Positions 19,610 to 29,130 of a stretch of DNA of 64,000 nucleotides are shown in pieces. The DNA comes from Paenibacillaceae bacterium. Lineage in GTDB: Bacteria; Bacillota; Bacilli; Paenibacillales; CANHGK01. Numbering within the stretch: the first letter of the stretch is position 1; each line of letters opens with the position of its first letter. The stretch spans positions 1 to 64,000 of the forward strand of contig CANHGK010000013.1 of the NCBI GenBank assembly GCA_947460235.1. The letters are read 5' to 3'. A program made the translations under genes and the position numbers. The notes below the pieces were generated by a model. That model searched no databases, was not told the origin of the DNA, and saw only the letters and a program-made list of their open reading frames with translations.

Positions 19610-20533
19610 TTACCAACCAAGCATTAACAATACGGAGAGCGCCGTCAAATACCAAATCGAATAGAAAAACCAACGTTTTGCCCATTTCTCTTCTTCGATC
19701 GGTCCAAACCCGCGGACAAGCCCATACATCCAATATAATCCTAGTACGATCGAAGTAACCAAGAATACAGGTCCTGCAAAATTACAACCATAAAATAATA
19801 AAGTCACTGGAATCAATGCAGCTAAGTAGCGAACCATTTGGATTTTCGTCGCCTCAACCCCATGTACAACCGGTAAAAGCGGAAAACCCGCTGCCCGATA
19901 TTCTTCGCGTCTACGAATGGCAAGCGCCAAAAAGTGCGGTGGTTGCCACAAGTATAAAAAGCTAAATAACAACAACGCACCCATATCAAATGAATTCGTT
20001 ACTGCACAATATCCGATCACTGGAGGAATTGAACCTGCAATTCCGCCCCATACCGTACTTAGTGTCGATGTACGTTTCAACCAGTACGTATATAGCCAAA
20101 CATAACTTAACCAACCGGTTAACCCAAGAATCGCACTAAGTGAATTCACTAAATATAATGAACTAACTCCAGCAAGTCCAAGTAAAATGCCATAGGTTAG
20201 TACGAACGTCACACTCATCCGTTGCATTGGCAATGCGCGATGTTGCGTTCGGGCCATGCGTTGATCCATTTCTCGATCCAAAATATTATTAAATACGCAG
20301 CCGGATGCCATTACCAGCGCACTTCCCAACGTCATCAATAACCATTCGATCCAAGTCCAACCAGCGGCATCATGTTTGACTGCCAAGAAAAATCCAGCCC
20401 AAGCTGTGACCAAATTCGACATAATAATCCGTGGTTTCGTCAACGTGATTAAATCACGCCATATCGATTGATTTATTTGCCCCGCCATGACCGATTCGGT
20501 CAAGTCGTCCGCCTCCTTCTGCACACTTGTCAT
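19610..20533 (-). CDS. ctaB: Protoheme IX farnesyltransferase
   Basis: LTKPRIIMSNLVTAWAGFFLA, NNILDREMDQRMARTQHRALP, LWQPPHFLALAI; UbiA family. Confidence 0.93.
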   Translation of the reverse strand: MTSVQKEADDLTESVMAGQINQSIWRDLITLTKPRIIMSNLVTAWAGFFLAVKHDAAGWTWIEWLLMTLGSALVMASGCVFNNILDREMDQRMARTQHRALPMQRMSVTFVLTYGILLGLAGVSSLYLVNSLSAILGLTGWLSYVWLYTYWLKRTSTLSTVWGGIAGSIPPVIGYCAVTNSFDMGALLLFSFLYLWQPPHFLALAIRRREEYRAAGFPLLPVVHGVEATKIQMVRYLAALIPVTLLFYGCNFAGPVFLVTSIVLGLYWMYGLVRGFGPIEEEKWAKRWFFYSIWYLTALSVLLMLGW

Positions 20534-20733
20534 GGATTCATTCCCCACCCATACCAAGCTAAAACAATCAGCAATCCGAGCGTTACGCCTGGATAACAAA
20601 ACCAAGCCCAGTCCCAGCGTACTACTTCATTGCCTATCTGTTTCGATTTTCGAACACGCCATACTGAAAAAAATTCAGCGGCAACGTAAAGCAAAACCGA
20701 AATCAGCAACGTTAGTTGAAACCATGTATTTTG
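20530..20733 (-). CDS. Small two-TM membrane protein translationally coupled to ctaB
   Basis: Stop overlaps the ctaB start (ATGA); two hydrophobic segments. Confidence 0.6.
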   Translation of the reverse strand, partial: QNTWFQLTLLISVLLYVAAEFFSVWRVRKSKQIGNEVVRWDWAWFCYPGVTLGLLIVLAWYGWGMNP

Positions 20734-20834
20734 CATTTTTTCCCGCACCTCTTTCTCTAGTCGCATTCGCTAACACATGATATCATAACAAGTAGGCAAT
20801 AAGAAAACAACTTTTTACCGCAAGGAGGTGGAAA

Positions 20835-21857
20835 ATGGATAGCGTTACGCATGTCTGTTTCGGAATAGGTCTTGCAGCATTAGCTCATTGGGATCCTACG
20901 CTAGCAACATCACCCGCAGCATTTCAATCCATTGCGATTGCCACCGTTGCCGGATCTGTAATACCGGACTGTGATACCATATTCCGTTTGGGTGGAAACG
21001 CGAACTTTTTACGACAACATCGCGGAATTACTCACTCTTTACCGTTTTTACTCGTTTGGGCTTTTGGGATCGCAGGTGCCGTTTCGCTGATTCCCAATGC
21101 GGCGAATTTTATAATCCTTTTCATTTGGACGTCCATTGCACTTATCCTTCATGTACTAACTGATGTACTAAATCCATATGGCACACAAGTATTCATTCCA
21201 TTTTCCAAAAAGCGATACGCTTGGAACGTGCTACCAACGTTCGATCCATTTATTTTTACAATTCATTTAATTGGAATCATCGGTTGGGTTCAATCAATTG
21301 CTCCAGTGCATGTAATCGCAAGTATTTCGTATGTGATGATTGGAGTTTATATTGGTTGGCGATTCCTTAAACAGCGTAATGTCATCCGGAATTTACCTCA
21401 TATTGATAAGAATTACGCTCGCGCTGACCATTATTGGGCGCTCCCTACTGCCAATCCGTTCCGTTTTGAAATAGGCAAACGAACTTCTAAACATACGTTC
21501 CATACGGGTACCCTTTCGTATCATAACATCACATGGCTTCATCAATGGGTCAGTGACAAACATCCGGCCATTTTGAATTCGACAACCCATGACACGGTAA
21601 AAGCACTCATTGAATTTAGTAATGATCAAGTCGTTCATGTATATGACCATGATTGGGGCACAGAAGTACGCTGGTTTGACGTACGATACACGTACCGTAA
21701 AAACTTCCCGCTCGTTGCATCGGTGATGATGGATCGAAATTTGCAACCCATTTCCGGCAATGTCGGTTGGATGAATGAACGTCAATTGCATAAAAAACAT
21801 AACCGCACCCATTTATTACGAATCAAAAAACAAAAACAGGACCATTCCATTCGCTAA
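20835..21857 (+). CDS. Membrane-bound metal-dependent hydrolase, YdjM/DUF457 type
   Basis: MDSVTHVCFGIGLAALAH, IPDCDTIFRL, HRGITHSLPF, HVLTDVLNPYGTQ motifs. Confidence 0.85.
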   Translation: MDSVTHVCFGIGLAALAHWDPTLATSPAAFQSIAIATVAGSVIPDCDTIFRLGGNANFLRQHRGITHSLPFLLVWAFGIAGAVSLIPNAANFIILFIWTSIALILHVLTDVLNPYGTQVFIPFSKKRYAWNVLPTFDPFIFTIHLIGIIGWVQSIAPVHVIASISYVMIGVYIGWRFLKQRNVIRNLPHIDKNYARADHYWALPTANPFRFEIGKRTSKHTFHTGTLSYHNITWLHQWVSDKHPAILNSTTHDTVKALIEFSNDQVVHVYDHDWGTEVRWFDVRYTYRKNFPLVASVMMDRNLQPISGNVGWMNERQLHKKHNRTHLLRIKKQKQDHSIR

Positions 21858-21893
21858 GCACGACGTGCCCGCGAAATGAAAGGTCCTGTTTTC
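21832..21893. terminator. Terminator shared by convergent genes
   Basis: AAAACAGGACC...GGTCCTGTTTT perfect 11-bp arms; left arm lies in the 3' end of the hydrolase gene. Confidence 0.7.
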
Positions 21894-21927
21894 TTTTGCA
21901 TCCTGCACACGGGTACGGGATGTTACT

Positions 21928-22185
21928 TCATCGAAACTGATTCGGATTCGGATTCGGATTCGGATTTGGCTTTACGCCACCTGTTGTACCCATTGATTGT
22001 TCAGCCAATTGAACCAATTTGCGCGTCATACCGCCACCAATGGATCCATTCTCACGAGAAGTCATACTGCCGTAATCACCATTCGCAGGTAATTGAATAC
22101 CCAACTCACCAGCTACTTCGTACTTCAACTTCTCGAGTGCTGCCATCGCTTGTGGAACCACAGGTACTTTACTGTTACGGGCCAT
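21928..22185 (-). CDS. Alpha/beta-type small acid-soluble spore protein
   Basis: AMAALEKLKYEVAGELGI ... GSMTSRENGSIGGGMTRKLVQLAEQ SASP motifs. Confidence 0.93.
   Translation of the reverse strand: MARNSKVPVVPQAMAALEKLKYEVAGELGIQLPANGDYGSMTSRENGSIGGGMTRKLVQLAEQSMGTTGGVKPNPNPNPNPNQFR
21939..21967. repeat. Hexanucleotide microsatellite (ATTCGG)n at the 3' end of the SASP gene
   Basis: gattcggattcggattcggattcggattt, encoding NPNPNPNPN. Confidence 0.9.
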
Positions 22186-22296
22186 CTGAATCGCTCCTTT
22201 TATTGGTGCCTACCGGTGGCAATGCAAGTTTTGCAAGCTTGCTCAAACAGTATGTGACCAAAGCACGAGAACTATACATGGTTATTCCGTAACATG

Positions 22297-23280
22297 TTAA
22301 GGCATCAAAAATCCCATGCGTTCTTTCAATTGATTCAATGTTTTGTCCGCCACTTCAGAAGCTCGCGCTGCACCATCGCGCAAAATTACTCGAAGGTCAT
22401 TGGACTCACGGATGTCGCGGTATTTTTTCTGAATCGGTTCGAGCAACGTGACAACTACATCGGCCAGTTCTTTCTTAAAGTTACCATAACCTTGTCCTTC
22501 AAAACGACGCACGACATCTTCGATTGATACGCCAGCACATGCCGCATAAATGCTAATCAAATTGCTCACTTCGGGTTTCTCTTCCGGATGATACTGCACC
22601 TCACGACCCGAATCAGTAACTGCTCGGCTTAGTTTTTTGCGAAGAACATCTGGAGAATCAAGTAACGCAATATAACTGCCCGGATTCGGATTGCTTTTGC
22701 TCATTTTCTTACTCGCATCATCTAATGACATGACACGTTTGCCGACTGGAGGAATATATCCGTCTGGGACTGTGAAAAGCTCACCGAACCGATTATTCAT
22801 TCGAATCGCAAGATCGCGCGTTAACTCCAAATGTTGCCTTTGATCGTCACCGACTGGAACAAGTCCTGCTTGGTATAACAAAATATCGGCAGCCATTAAT
22901 GACGGATACACAAACAATCCCGCTCCAACGGAATCTTTCCCCATCGCCTTATCTTTAAACTGGGTCATCCGCTCAAGTTCACCCATATACGTCATCGTAG
23001 TGAGTAACCATCCGAGTTCTGCGTGTGCACGAACATGAGATTGGATAAACACTGTTGCAAGTTTTGGGTCGATTCCGCAGGCCAAATACAATGCAGCAAC
23101 CGATTCAGTTTGCTCCAATAGCGCCTCTGGTTCTTGTGGAACAGTAATTGCATGCAAATCTACCACCATAAAATAACAATCATTCTCATGTTGCAATTTA
23201 ACAAAATTCAGCATTGCGCCGATGTAATTCCCGAGCGTCAATTGACCACTCGGCTGAATCCCAGATAATACACGTGCCAT
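22297..23280 (-). CDS. trpS: Tryptophanyl-tRNA synthetase
   Basis: SGIQPSGQLTLGNYIGAM (HIGH-like) and DDASKKMSKSNP (KMSKS). Confidence 0.95.
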   Translation of the reverse strand: MARVLSGIQPSGQLTLGNYIGAMLNFVKLQHENDCYFMVVDLHAITVPQEPEALLEQTESVAALYLACGIDPKLATVFIQSHVRAHAELGWLLTTMTYMGELERMTQFKDKAMGKDSVGAGLFVYPSLMAADILLYQAGLVPVGDDQRQHLELTRDLAIRMNNRFGELFTVPDGYIPPVGKRVMSLDDASKKMSKSNPNPGSYIALLDSPDVLRKKLSRAVTDSGREVQYHPEEKPEVSNLISIYAACAGVSIEDVVRRFEGQGYGNFKKELADVVVTLLEPIQKKYRDIRESNDLRVILRDGAARASEVADKTLNQLKERMGFLMP

Positions 23281-23319
23281 ATTTGAATCCTCCAATAATT
23301 TAGACGACGTTATTCAACC

Positions 23320-23361
23320 AAAAAGCGCCGCTACTCAGCCACACCAAAAACGGCGGGCGCG
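23320..23361 (-). terminator. Putative terminator upstream of trpS
   Basis: Minus strand GCGCCCGCCG...CGGCGCTTTTT. Confidence 0.6.
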
Positions 23362-23392
23362 AGCAACTGCGCTTGTCCAACTACTTATTACA

Positions 23393-23635
23393 TTAAAATG
23401 ACTTTTTCTTGCGATTCAAAGAAGGTGAAAAAACATCCTTAATATATTGTTGCACGTAATTAATCGGAATACCTGTCGTGTTTGCAACTTCCATCATATT
23501 GCACCCTGGATGATTTTTCACGTATTCACGATATTCATCATAACGATCATCTAATTTACTCTGACAAGTAGGGCAATATGAACTTAATGACTTTGAAAAC
23601 ATGCCACCGCACAACTTACAGTTGGCTAAATTCAT
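23393..23635 (-). CDS. YvyF-like flagellar-operon-type zinc-ribbon protein
   Basis: MNLANCKLCGGMFSKSLSSYCPTC zinc ribbon plus short helical domain (NMMEVANTTGIPINYVQQYIKD). Confidence 0.7.
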   Translation of the reverse strand: MNLANCKLCGGMFSKSLSSYCPTCQSKLDDRYDEYREYVKNHPGCNMMEVANTTGIPINYVQQYIKDVFSPSLNRKKKSF

Positions 23636-23714
23636 GATTCAGAACGCTCCTCTCGGTCGTAGGAAATCTCGCTTTTACATTATAACCGACAGACTTGATG
23701 ATTTCTATAACTAT

Positions 23715-24434
23715 TTATAACCACGCCAACATCTTTCCAACCAATAAAAGAAAAATCGGTACCAAAACGCCAATACAAGCACCCAGCGTAATCGATGCAA
23801 GTTGACTTCTCGCACGGTCCATCAGCACAATCGCACTTAATACCGCCATCGTCATGCCAATTAATAGCACACGTGTATCCCATGTCAATAATCCAACGAG
23901 CACCGCCATCGAAAACATGACTGAAGAGATTAAGCTTGGACGGATCCACGGATTTTTACGTGCAAATAGAGCTTGCATCCCGATAACCAAAATCATGACA
24001 GCCGTTACAATTACCCACAATAACCACACATTATCAGGATTTGTAACCATCCAACCTTGCATCCGCTCTTTGTGCAACCACGTATCGATTGCTGGGAAAA
24101 AAATTACCATGCCCACAACAACGGCAAAAAACGATGTAATAAGTACTGCGCCAGCAGCGACATCTTTAGCGATCTTGGCAAGTTTATGCCATTCTGGAGA
24201 TGCCAGATCAACTGCCTTTTCTATAGCGGTATTCATTAATTCGGTCACAACGACCATCATAATTGCAAACATTAAGAATAAAATATCTGTTTTCGATAAT
24301 TGAAAAATAAAGGCGAGGCCTAGCGCTAGGAGCGCAAGCACGAAGTGAATTCGCATATTGCGCTGCGTTAAAAGCACATAAATTAGACCTTCATAAGCAA
24401 ATCGAAAACTGCGCAACAATCCGCGAATGTTCAT
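23715..24434 (-). CDS. dgkA: Undecaprenol/diacylglycerol kinase (DgkA family) with C-terminal multi-TM extension
   Basis: SFRFAYEGL, RNMRIHF, ELMNTAIEKAVDL, AKIAKDVAAGAVLI motifs; about 110 further residues of TM helices. Confidence 0.88.
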   Translation of the reverse strand: MNIRGLLRSFRFAYEGLIYVLLTQRNMRIHFVLALLALGLAFIFQLSKTDILFLMFAIMMVVVTELMNTAIEKAVDLASPEWHKLAKIAKDVAAGAVLITSFFAVVVGMVIFFPAIDTWLHKERMQGWMVTNPDNVWLLWVIVTAVMILVIGMQALFARKNPWIRPSLISSVMFSMAVLVGLLTWDTRVLLIGMTMAVLSAIVLMDRARSQLASITLGACIGVLVPIFLLLVGKMLAWL

Positions 24435-24907
24435 GATCGGATTAACCCGATTTGAGCTAATATCGCTTCCTGTTTGGCGAACATTTCTTGCTCGTCCGCT
24501 TCTGATTCATGATCATATCCAATCAAATGTAAAAATCCATGAACGAATAAAAATCCAATTTCCCGTTCAATGGAGTGGCCGTATTCTTCACTTTGTGCGA
24601 TCGCTTTTGGGACTGAGATAATAATATCTCCGAGAATCGGTACTTCCTCCTCATCCAACCAATCGCCTTCCGCGTCATCTCCTTCAAGCATCGAAAACGA
24701 AAGTACATCCGTTGGCCGATCGATCCCGCGATATTCTTTGTTCATCTCATGAATTTGTTTATCGTCGACAAACGTAAGCGCGACTTCGCCATCTTCCCAT
24801 TCTTCCGAGCTTGCGGCCACATCAAGTAATTTTTCAAGTACCGTAATCAATTCTGGCTGAATCGGCCAAATTGTTTGTTCATCATTCCATACTAGGTGCA
24901 TTGCCAT
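24431..24907 (-). CDS. ybeY: Endoribonuclease YbeY
   Basis: RGIDRPTDVLSF and HGFLHLIGYDH metal-binding motif. Confidence 0.93.
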   Translation of the reverse strand: MAMHLVWNDEQTIWPIQPELITVLEKLLDVAASSEEWEDGEVALTFVDDKQIHEMNKEYRGIDRPTDVLSFSMLEGDDAEGDWLDEEEVPILGDIIISVPKAIAQSEEYGHSIEREIGFLFVHGFLHLIGYDHESEADEQEMFAKQEAILAQIGLIRS

Positions 24908-25886
24908 ACATCGCATCCCCTTCTTTTGTGGCACTCGCTTGGCTATATGCGGTAATGATTTTCTGTACAAGTGGATGACGAACAACATCATGTTCCGTCA
25001 AATGAATAAAGCCGATCTCTTCGATCCCCTTCAAGATCCGCTCCGCTTCGCGAAGTCCGCTCTTTTTTCCGCGCGGCAAATCGACTTGGGTGATATCTCC
25101 GGTGAGGACCATTTTTGCACTTTGACCAAGACGGGTAAGCACCATTTTCATCTGTTCTGGTGTCGTATTTTGTGCCTCATCCAAAATAACAAAGGCATCA
25201 TCAAGCGTTCTTCCTCTCATGTATGCAAGCGGCGCTACTTCGATTAAACCACGCTCGATGTATTTCGTTGTTTGTTCTAGGCCGAGCATATCATGCAACG
25301 CATCATAGAGAGGACGTAAATACGGATCCACCTTTTCTTGTAAATCACCCGGTAAAAACCCAAGATTTTCTCCAGCCTCAACGGCGGGACGTGTCAACAC
25401 GATGCGTTTCACTTTTCCTTCTCGAAGTGCAACAACCGCAAGCACAACCGCAAGATATGTTTTACCAGTACCCGCAGGACCGATCCCAAAGACAATATCT
25501 TTCTTTTGAATCGTGGAAACATAATGTTTCTGACCAATGGTTTTTAAATAGACAGGTTTGCCTTTTTGTGTGGTTGCAATCACTTTTTTATACAAATTCA
25601 ACAGTTGGTCTGCTCGGTGATCAACCGCAAGTTCAATGGCATAGCGCAGATCACGTTCACTAAGCACATGCCCAGATCGTATTAATTCCAAGAGCACGTG
25701 AAACAAATGCTCCAACCAACTGACATCTTTATCGCTTCCTTGAATAACAATTGCATTGTCGCGAGTAGTTACTGCCGCTGTCGACTGTTCTTGAAGCAAT
25801 TGCAACAGTAAATCACGCGGGCCGAAAAGTGCCATCGCTTCATTTGCATTTTGTAATTCCAACCGAATCACTTGGGCATTTTTCAT
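24882..25886 (-). CDS. phoH: PhoH family ATPase
   Basis: GPAGTGKTYLAV, RPAVEAGENLGFLPGDLQEKVDPYLRPLYDAL, VILDEAQNTTPEQMKM. Confidence 0.95.
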   Translation of the reverse strand: MKNAQVIRLELQNANEAMALFGPRDLLLQLLQEQSTAAVTTRDNAIVIQGSDKDVSWLEHLFHVLLELIRSGHVLSERDLRYAIELAVDHRADQLLNLYKKVIATTQKGKPVYLKTIGQKHYVSTIQKKDIVFGIGPAGTGKTYLAVVLAVVALREGKVKRIVLTRPAVEAGENLGFLPGDLQEKVDPYLRPLYDALHDMLGLEQTTKYIERGLIEVAPLAYMRGRTLDDAFVILDEAQNTTPEQMKMVLTRLGQSAKMVLTGDITQVDLPRGKKSGLREAERILKGIEEIGFIHLTEHDVVRHPLVQKIITAYSQASATKEGDAMYGNAPSME

Positions 25887-27093
25887 TGATCGTGACAGGC
25901 TCCTCTCGGCTTATAACTTCTTCCATTTCGTACAACACTGTCAAATTCACTTTATCATGATCGTTTTGTACTTGCAAAATCTTTTCGGTAATCATTTTGG
26001 AAGAAGGACCTGCGCGTTGTCTAACGTTTTGCCTTGCCAACTCAAGCGCACGCTGCGTTGACTGACTTGGCGTTAATTGTTCCATGACGCTTTTCGTTTC
26101 CCACTGCTGATCAATCGAAATCCCAAACGGCAATGACCACGGTCCGAATTGCCACGGCGTATGGATCGTACGAAGCATTTGTGTCGGAAACGGTTTTTGT
26201 TTGCCATAAAATAATGGCATACGAAACTGTATTTTGGGGATCGAAAAATACAATTCATCATTACGTTCGCCGGTCATCACTTGATAGGTTTGCCGATATG
26301 GTACTCGTAGACGAAGTTCGTACCATACGGTTCCGAATACTTGCCCTGCCGCATGAAGTAAAACTTGGTCAGGCGGTTCACCAAGGACACCGCTAACCAA
26401 TACATCACCTGTTTTTACGCGTTGATGCCGCATCACAATTTCTTTACCCGCATTCACTTCAAAACGACTTACCGTTGCCTCTGTCGTCGCAATTAAATTT
26501 GTTGGATTTAATCCTGTGGATGTATCATTGCTTTTTTGCGGCACTACTTGCTCCTGCAGTTCGATTGAATATGCCGTCCCCTCGCGCCGCACACCGACCC
26601 ATGTTAACCCTGGAACTCGCTGCATCACCTGACGTGAGATCATTTCGGTATCTGGCAATCCATCCATCCATGCCCACTTTTCTAAACCAATCGAACGAAG
26701 TGCCTCGTTAACGTACACTTTTCGTTCCACAGTTCCGCCTTGAATACGTACATCCCATACAATATGAAAACAATAATACTGAATGACCAAGCACATGGTA
26801 ATTATTGCGATAAGAAATGGATTTCGAACCAATCGATACATTCTGCTAAACCAGTCATCATCCATCACTTTTTGCAGACGCAATCCTTTAATTCCGTTCG
26901 CACGCGAACGTCTTCTTACACGTTTCCAGTTCATGAAAAGCCTTTTGCAGTCCGCAACATCCAGCGAGAGCATGAACGAATCGTTAACAACGACTATTCG
27001 TGTGAGACGCAAACCATCGTTTTGACATTCTGTTACCCAGTCCGACAAGACTTCCAATGGACCGCTTGCCCGCAGCCTTACAACGCGCTTCAT
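25840..27093 (-). CDS. yqfD: Sporulation protein YqfD
   Basis: YqfD-like layout with single TM and repeated extracellular domain; operon position yqfC-yqfD-phoH. Confidence 0.88.
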   Translation of the reverse strand: MKRVVRLRASGPLEVLSDWVTECQNDGLRLTRIVVVNDSFMLSLDVADCKRLFMNWKRVRRRSRANGIKGLRLQKVMDDDWFSRMYRLVRNPFLIAIITMCLVIQYYCFHIVWDVRIQGGTVERKVYVNEALRSIGLEKWAWMDGLPDTEMISRQVMQRVPGLTWVGVRREGTAYSIELQEQVVPQKSNDTSTGLNPTNLIATTEATVSRFEVNAGKEIVMRHQRVKTGDVLVSGVLGEPPDQVLLHAAGQVFGTVWYELRLRVPYRQTYQVMTGERNDELYFSIPKIQFRMPLFYGKQKPFPTQMLRTIHTPWQFGPWSLPFGISIDQQWETKSVMEQLTPSQSTQRALELARQNVRQRAGPSSKMITEKILQVQNDHDKVNLTVLYEMEEVISREEPVTINEKCPSDSVGITKCK

Positions 27094-27329
27094 GTACCCC
27101 ACTCCACTCGGTGTACATGACCTCGGATTTCCAATAAATTTCCGTCCCATTTTGAGATTTCTAAATCCTTACCAGTAATCATCATTTTGACTCGTTCCGC
27201 CAATAACTCTATCCGGTCTGGACCGAACGCACGAATGCGTTTTACATCATGAACATAGACCAATTGTTCACTCATCGCCCAAACATGCGGCTGATCACGC
27301 CACCACATCACAACCGCCCCCGTTTTCAC
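27090..27329 (-). CDS. yqfC: Sporulation protein YqfC
   Basis: YqfC-like (ITGKDLEISKWDGNLLEIRGHVHRVEW); 4-nt overlap with yqfD. Confidence 0.83.
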   Translation of the reverse strand: MKTGAVVMWWRDQPHVWAMSEQLVYVHDVKRIRAFGPDRIELLAERVKMMITGKDLEISKWDGNLLEIRGHVHRVEWGT

Positions 27330-27365
27330 ATGTGATTCCTCACATTATTCGGAGTTAAGGGTAAA

Positions 27366-27409
27366 AAGAACCCGCCCAACCCGTGTCTAGTGTACGGTTT
27401 AGGCGGGCC
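27366..27409 (-). terminator. Rho-independent terminator
   Basis: Minus strand CCCGCCTAAACC...GGTTGGGCGGGTTCTTTTT. Confidence 0.75.
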
Positions 27410-27426
27410 AATGATGCTCACATTAC

Positions 27427-27633
27427 TTAGAAACCTTTATATTGAGGTTCTTCTTGCTCTAATTGTTGAACTCGCGTTGCAACTTGATCAACGATTTGCT
27501 GAGTTTGAGTTGCCGCATTTGTGAATAATTGTTTTGCTTCTTGATTTTGAGTGTTCAGTGCGAATGATTCCAAACTTGCTTGTGCACTTTTTAATGATGC
27601 GAGCGTCGTTTTTACTTGTGTTGCTACTGTCAT
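27427..27633 (-). CDS. DUF1657 domain protein
   Basis: TVATQVKTTLASLKSAQASLESFALNTQNQEAKQLFTNAATQTQQIVDQV matches DUF1657 pattern. Confidence 0.85.
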   Translation of the reverse strand: MTVATQVKTTLASLKSAQASLESFALNTQNQEAKQLFTNAATQTQQIVDQVATRVQQLEQEEPQYKGF

Positions 27634-27762
27634 TGCGATGTCCCTCTTTCGATTAGTGGAATGGTCTTCACAAACCAATCTGCCCTTTTGCCATACAAAT
27701 TATTCAATGTATGTTCAACTCGCATATCGGAACATACTACGGGCAAAAAAGGAGCGCTACCA

Positions 27763-28620
27763 ATGGACAATTGGCATATCGTATTTCGCGCATTAGGTGC
27801 AATTACGGCGTTATTTTTGCTTACAAAAATGCTTGGCAAAAAGCAAATCGCACAACTGACACTATTCGAATATATGGTGGGGATTACACTTGGCGATATT
27901 GCCGGATTTATTTCGACAGATGTTGAGAAAAATTATGGGCATGGGTTGATCGCACTTGGCGTTTGGACGCTAATCCCATTTGGTGTTGAATGGTTAACGC
28001 TAAAAAGCAAATGGGCCCGTGATTTTTTTGAAGGCCGAGGCACCGTGATTATTAAAGACGGAAAAATACTCGAAGATAACATGAAAAAAGAACGCTTAAA
28101 CAGCGATGAGTTAATGTCACAACTTCGAAGTAAAAATGCCTTCGTTGCCGCCGACGTTGAATTCGCTGTACTCGAAGCGAACGGTGAACTAAGTGTCCTC
28201 CTTAAATCCGACCAACAACCACTCACACCGAAACATTTAGGGATCACCGTAGCCCCTGTGATGGCTCCCCAAACGGTAATCATGGACGGGATGATTTTGG
28301 ATGAACCGCTCGCCACCGCTGGTCTTTCGCGTGACTGGTTATTAACAGAACTTAATTCGGTAGGTGTAACAGTAGACAATGTGTATTTGGCACAAGTAGA
28401 CGGTTATCAACAATTATATATCGACGTTTTCGATGATAAATTGTCCATCCCGCTTCCGCAAACAAAGTTACTTGTATTTACTACACTAAAAAAATGTGCA
28501 GCCGATCTTGAACTTTTTGCACTAGGTACAAACAATAAACAAGCGAAACTAGCTTATTCCGAATCGGTGATGACGATGGACCGAGTCTTAACAATTATGG
28601 AACCAGTTCTCAAACGATAA
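27763..28620 (+). CDS. DUF421 (YetF-like) membrane protein with C-terminal DUF1657 domain (2Duf-like)
   Basis: N-terminal FRALGAITALFLLTKMLGKKQIAQLTLFEYMVGITLGDIAG (DUF421); C-terminal TTLKKCAADLELFALGTNNKQAKLAYSESVMTMDRVL resembles DUF1657; precedes spoVAC. Confidence 0.85.
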   Translation: MDNWHIVFRALGAITALFLLTKMLGKKQIAQLTLFEYMVGITLGDIAGFISTDVEKNYGHGLIALGVWTLIPFGVEWLTLKSKWARDFFEGRGTVIIKDGKILEDNMKKERLNSDELMSQLRSKNAFVAADVEFAVLEANGELSVLLKSDQQPLTPKHLGITVAPVMAPQTVIMDGMILDEPLATAGLSRDWLLTELNSVGVTVDNVYLAQVDGYQQLYIDVFDDKLSIPLPQTKLLVFTTLKKCAADLELFALGTNNKQAKLAYSESVMTMDRVLTIMEPVLKR

Positions 28621-28638
28621 CCATAGGAGGCGAACATA

Positions 28639-29130
28639 ATGGAATTATCGCGAACACAGCGTAATCGATTAACACCAGTACAACGCAACTATTTAAGACT
28701 TGCTGCCCGGCACGAACCACGCCGGCGTATTGCACGAAATATGTTATGGGCTTTTGGAACTGGTGGTGGCATTTGTGCGATTGGTCAAGGTATCCAATTT
28801 GCATTTATGCACTGGGCTGGATTCGATCAAAAAACGGCGGGAAATCCGACGGTCGCAGTGATGATTTTGCTATCAATCACATTCACATGCCTAGGTGTAT
28901 ATGACCGCTTCGCACAAAAGGCCGGAGCCGGCAGTGCGGTTCCAGTAACAGGGTTCGCAAATGCCATGTGCTCTGCAGCATTAGAACATCGCAGCGAAGG
29001 ATTGGTACTCGGTGTTGGGGGTCAACTATTTAAGGTAGCTGGTCCTGTGATCGTCTTTGGAACAACTGCGGCGTTTATATTCGCATTATTACGCGTGCTG
29101 ATTATGCCACTTTTTGGAGGTCATGCATGA
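28639..29130 (+). CDS. spoVAC: Stage V sporulation protein AC
   Basis: GTGGGICAIGQGIQF ... KAGAGSAVPVTGFANAMCSAALEHRSEGLVLGVGGQLFKVAGPVIV. Confidence 0.93.
   Translation: MELSRTQRNRLTPVQRNYLRLAARHEPRRRIARNMLWAFGTGGGICAIGQGIQFAFMHWAGFDQKTAGNPTVAVMILLSITFTCLGVYDRFAQKAGAGSAVPVTGFANAMCSAALEHRSEGLVLGVGGQLFKVAGPVIVFGTTAAFIFALLRVLIMPLFGGHA

Noticed and set aside
21939-21967. Hexanucleotide repeat considered as a phase-variable switch
   Set aside because: Period of six keeps the frame and it lies at the extreme 3' end of the gene, so it cannot switch expression
23281-23392. Possible tryptophan T-box upstream of trpS
   Set aside because: Only a simple GC-rich hairpin with T5 is visible; region too short and without a T-box sequence
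27090-27329. Possible truncated or pseudogene yqfC
   Set aside because: Length, start with RBS and 4-nt overlap with yqfD are consistent with an intact gene
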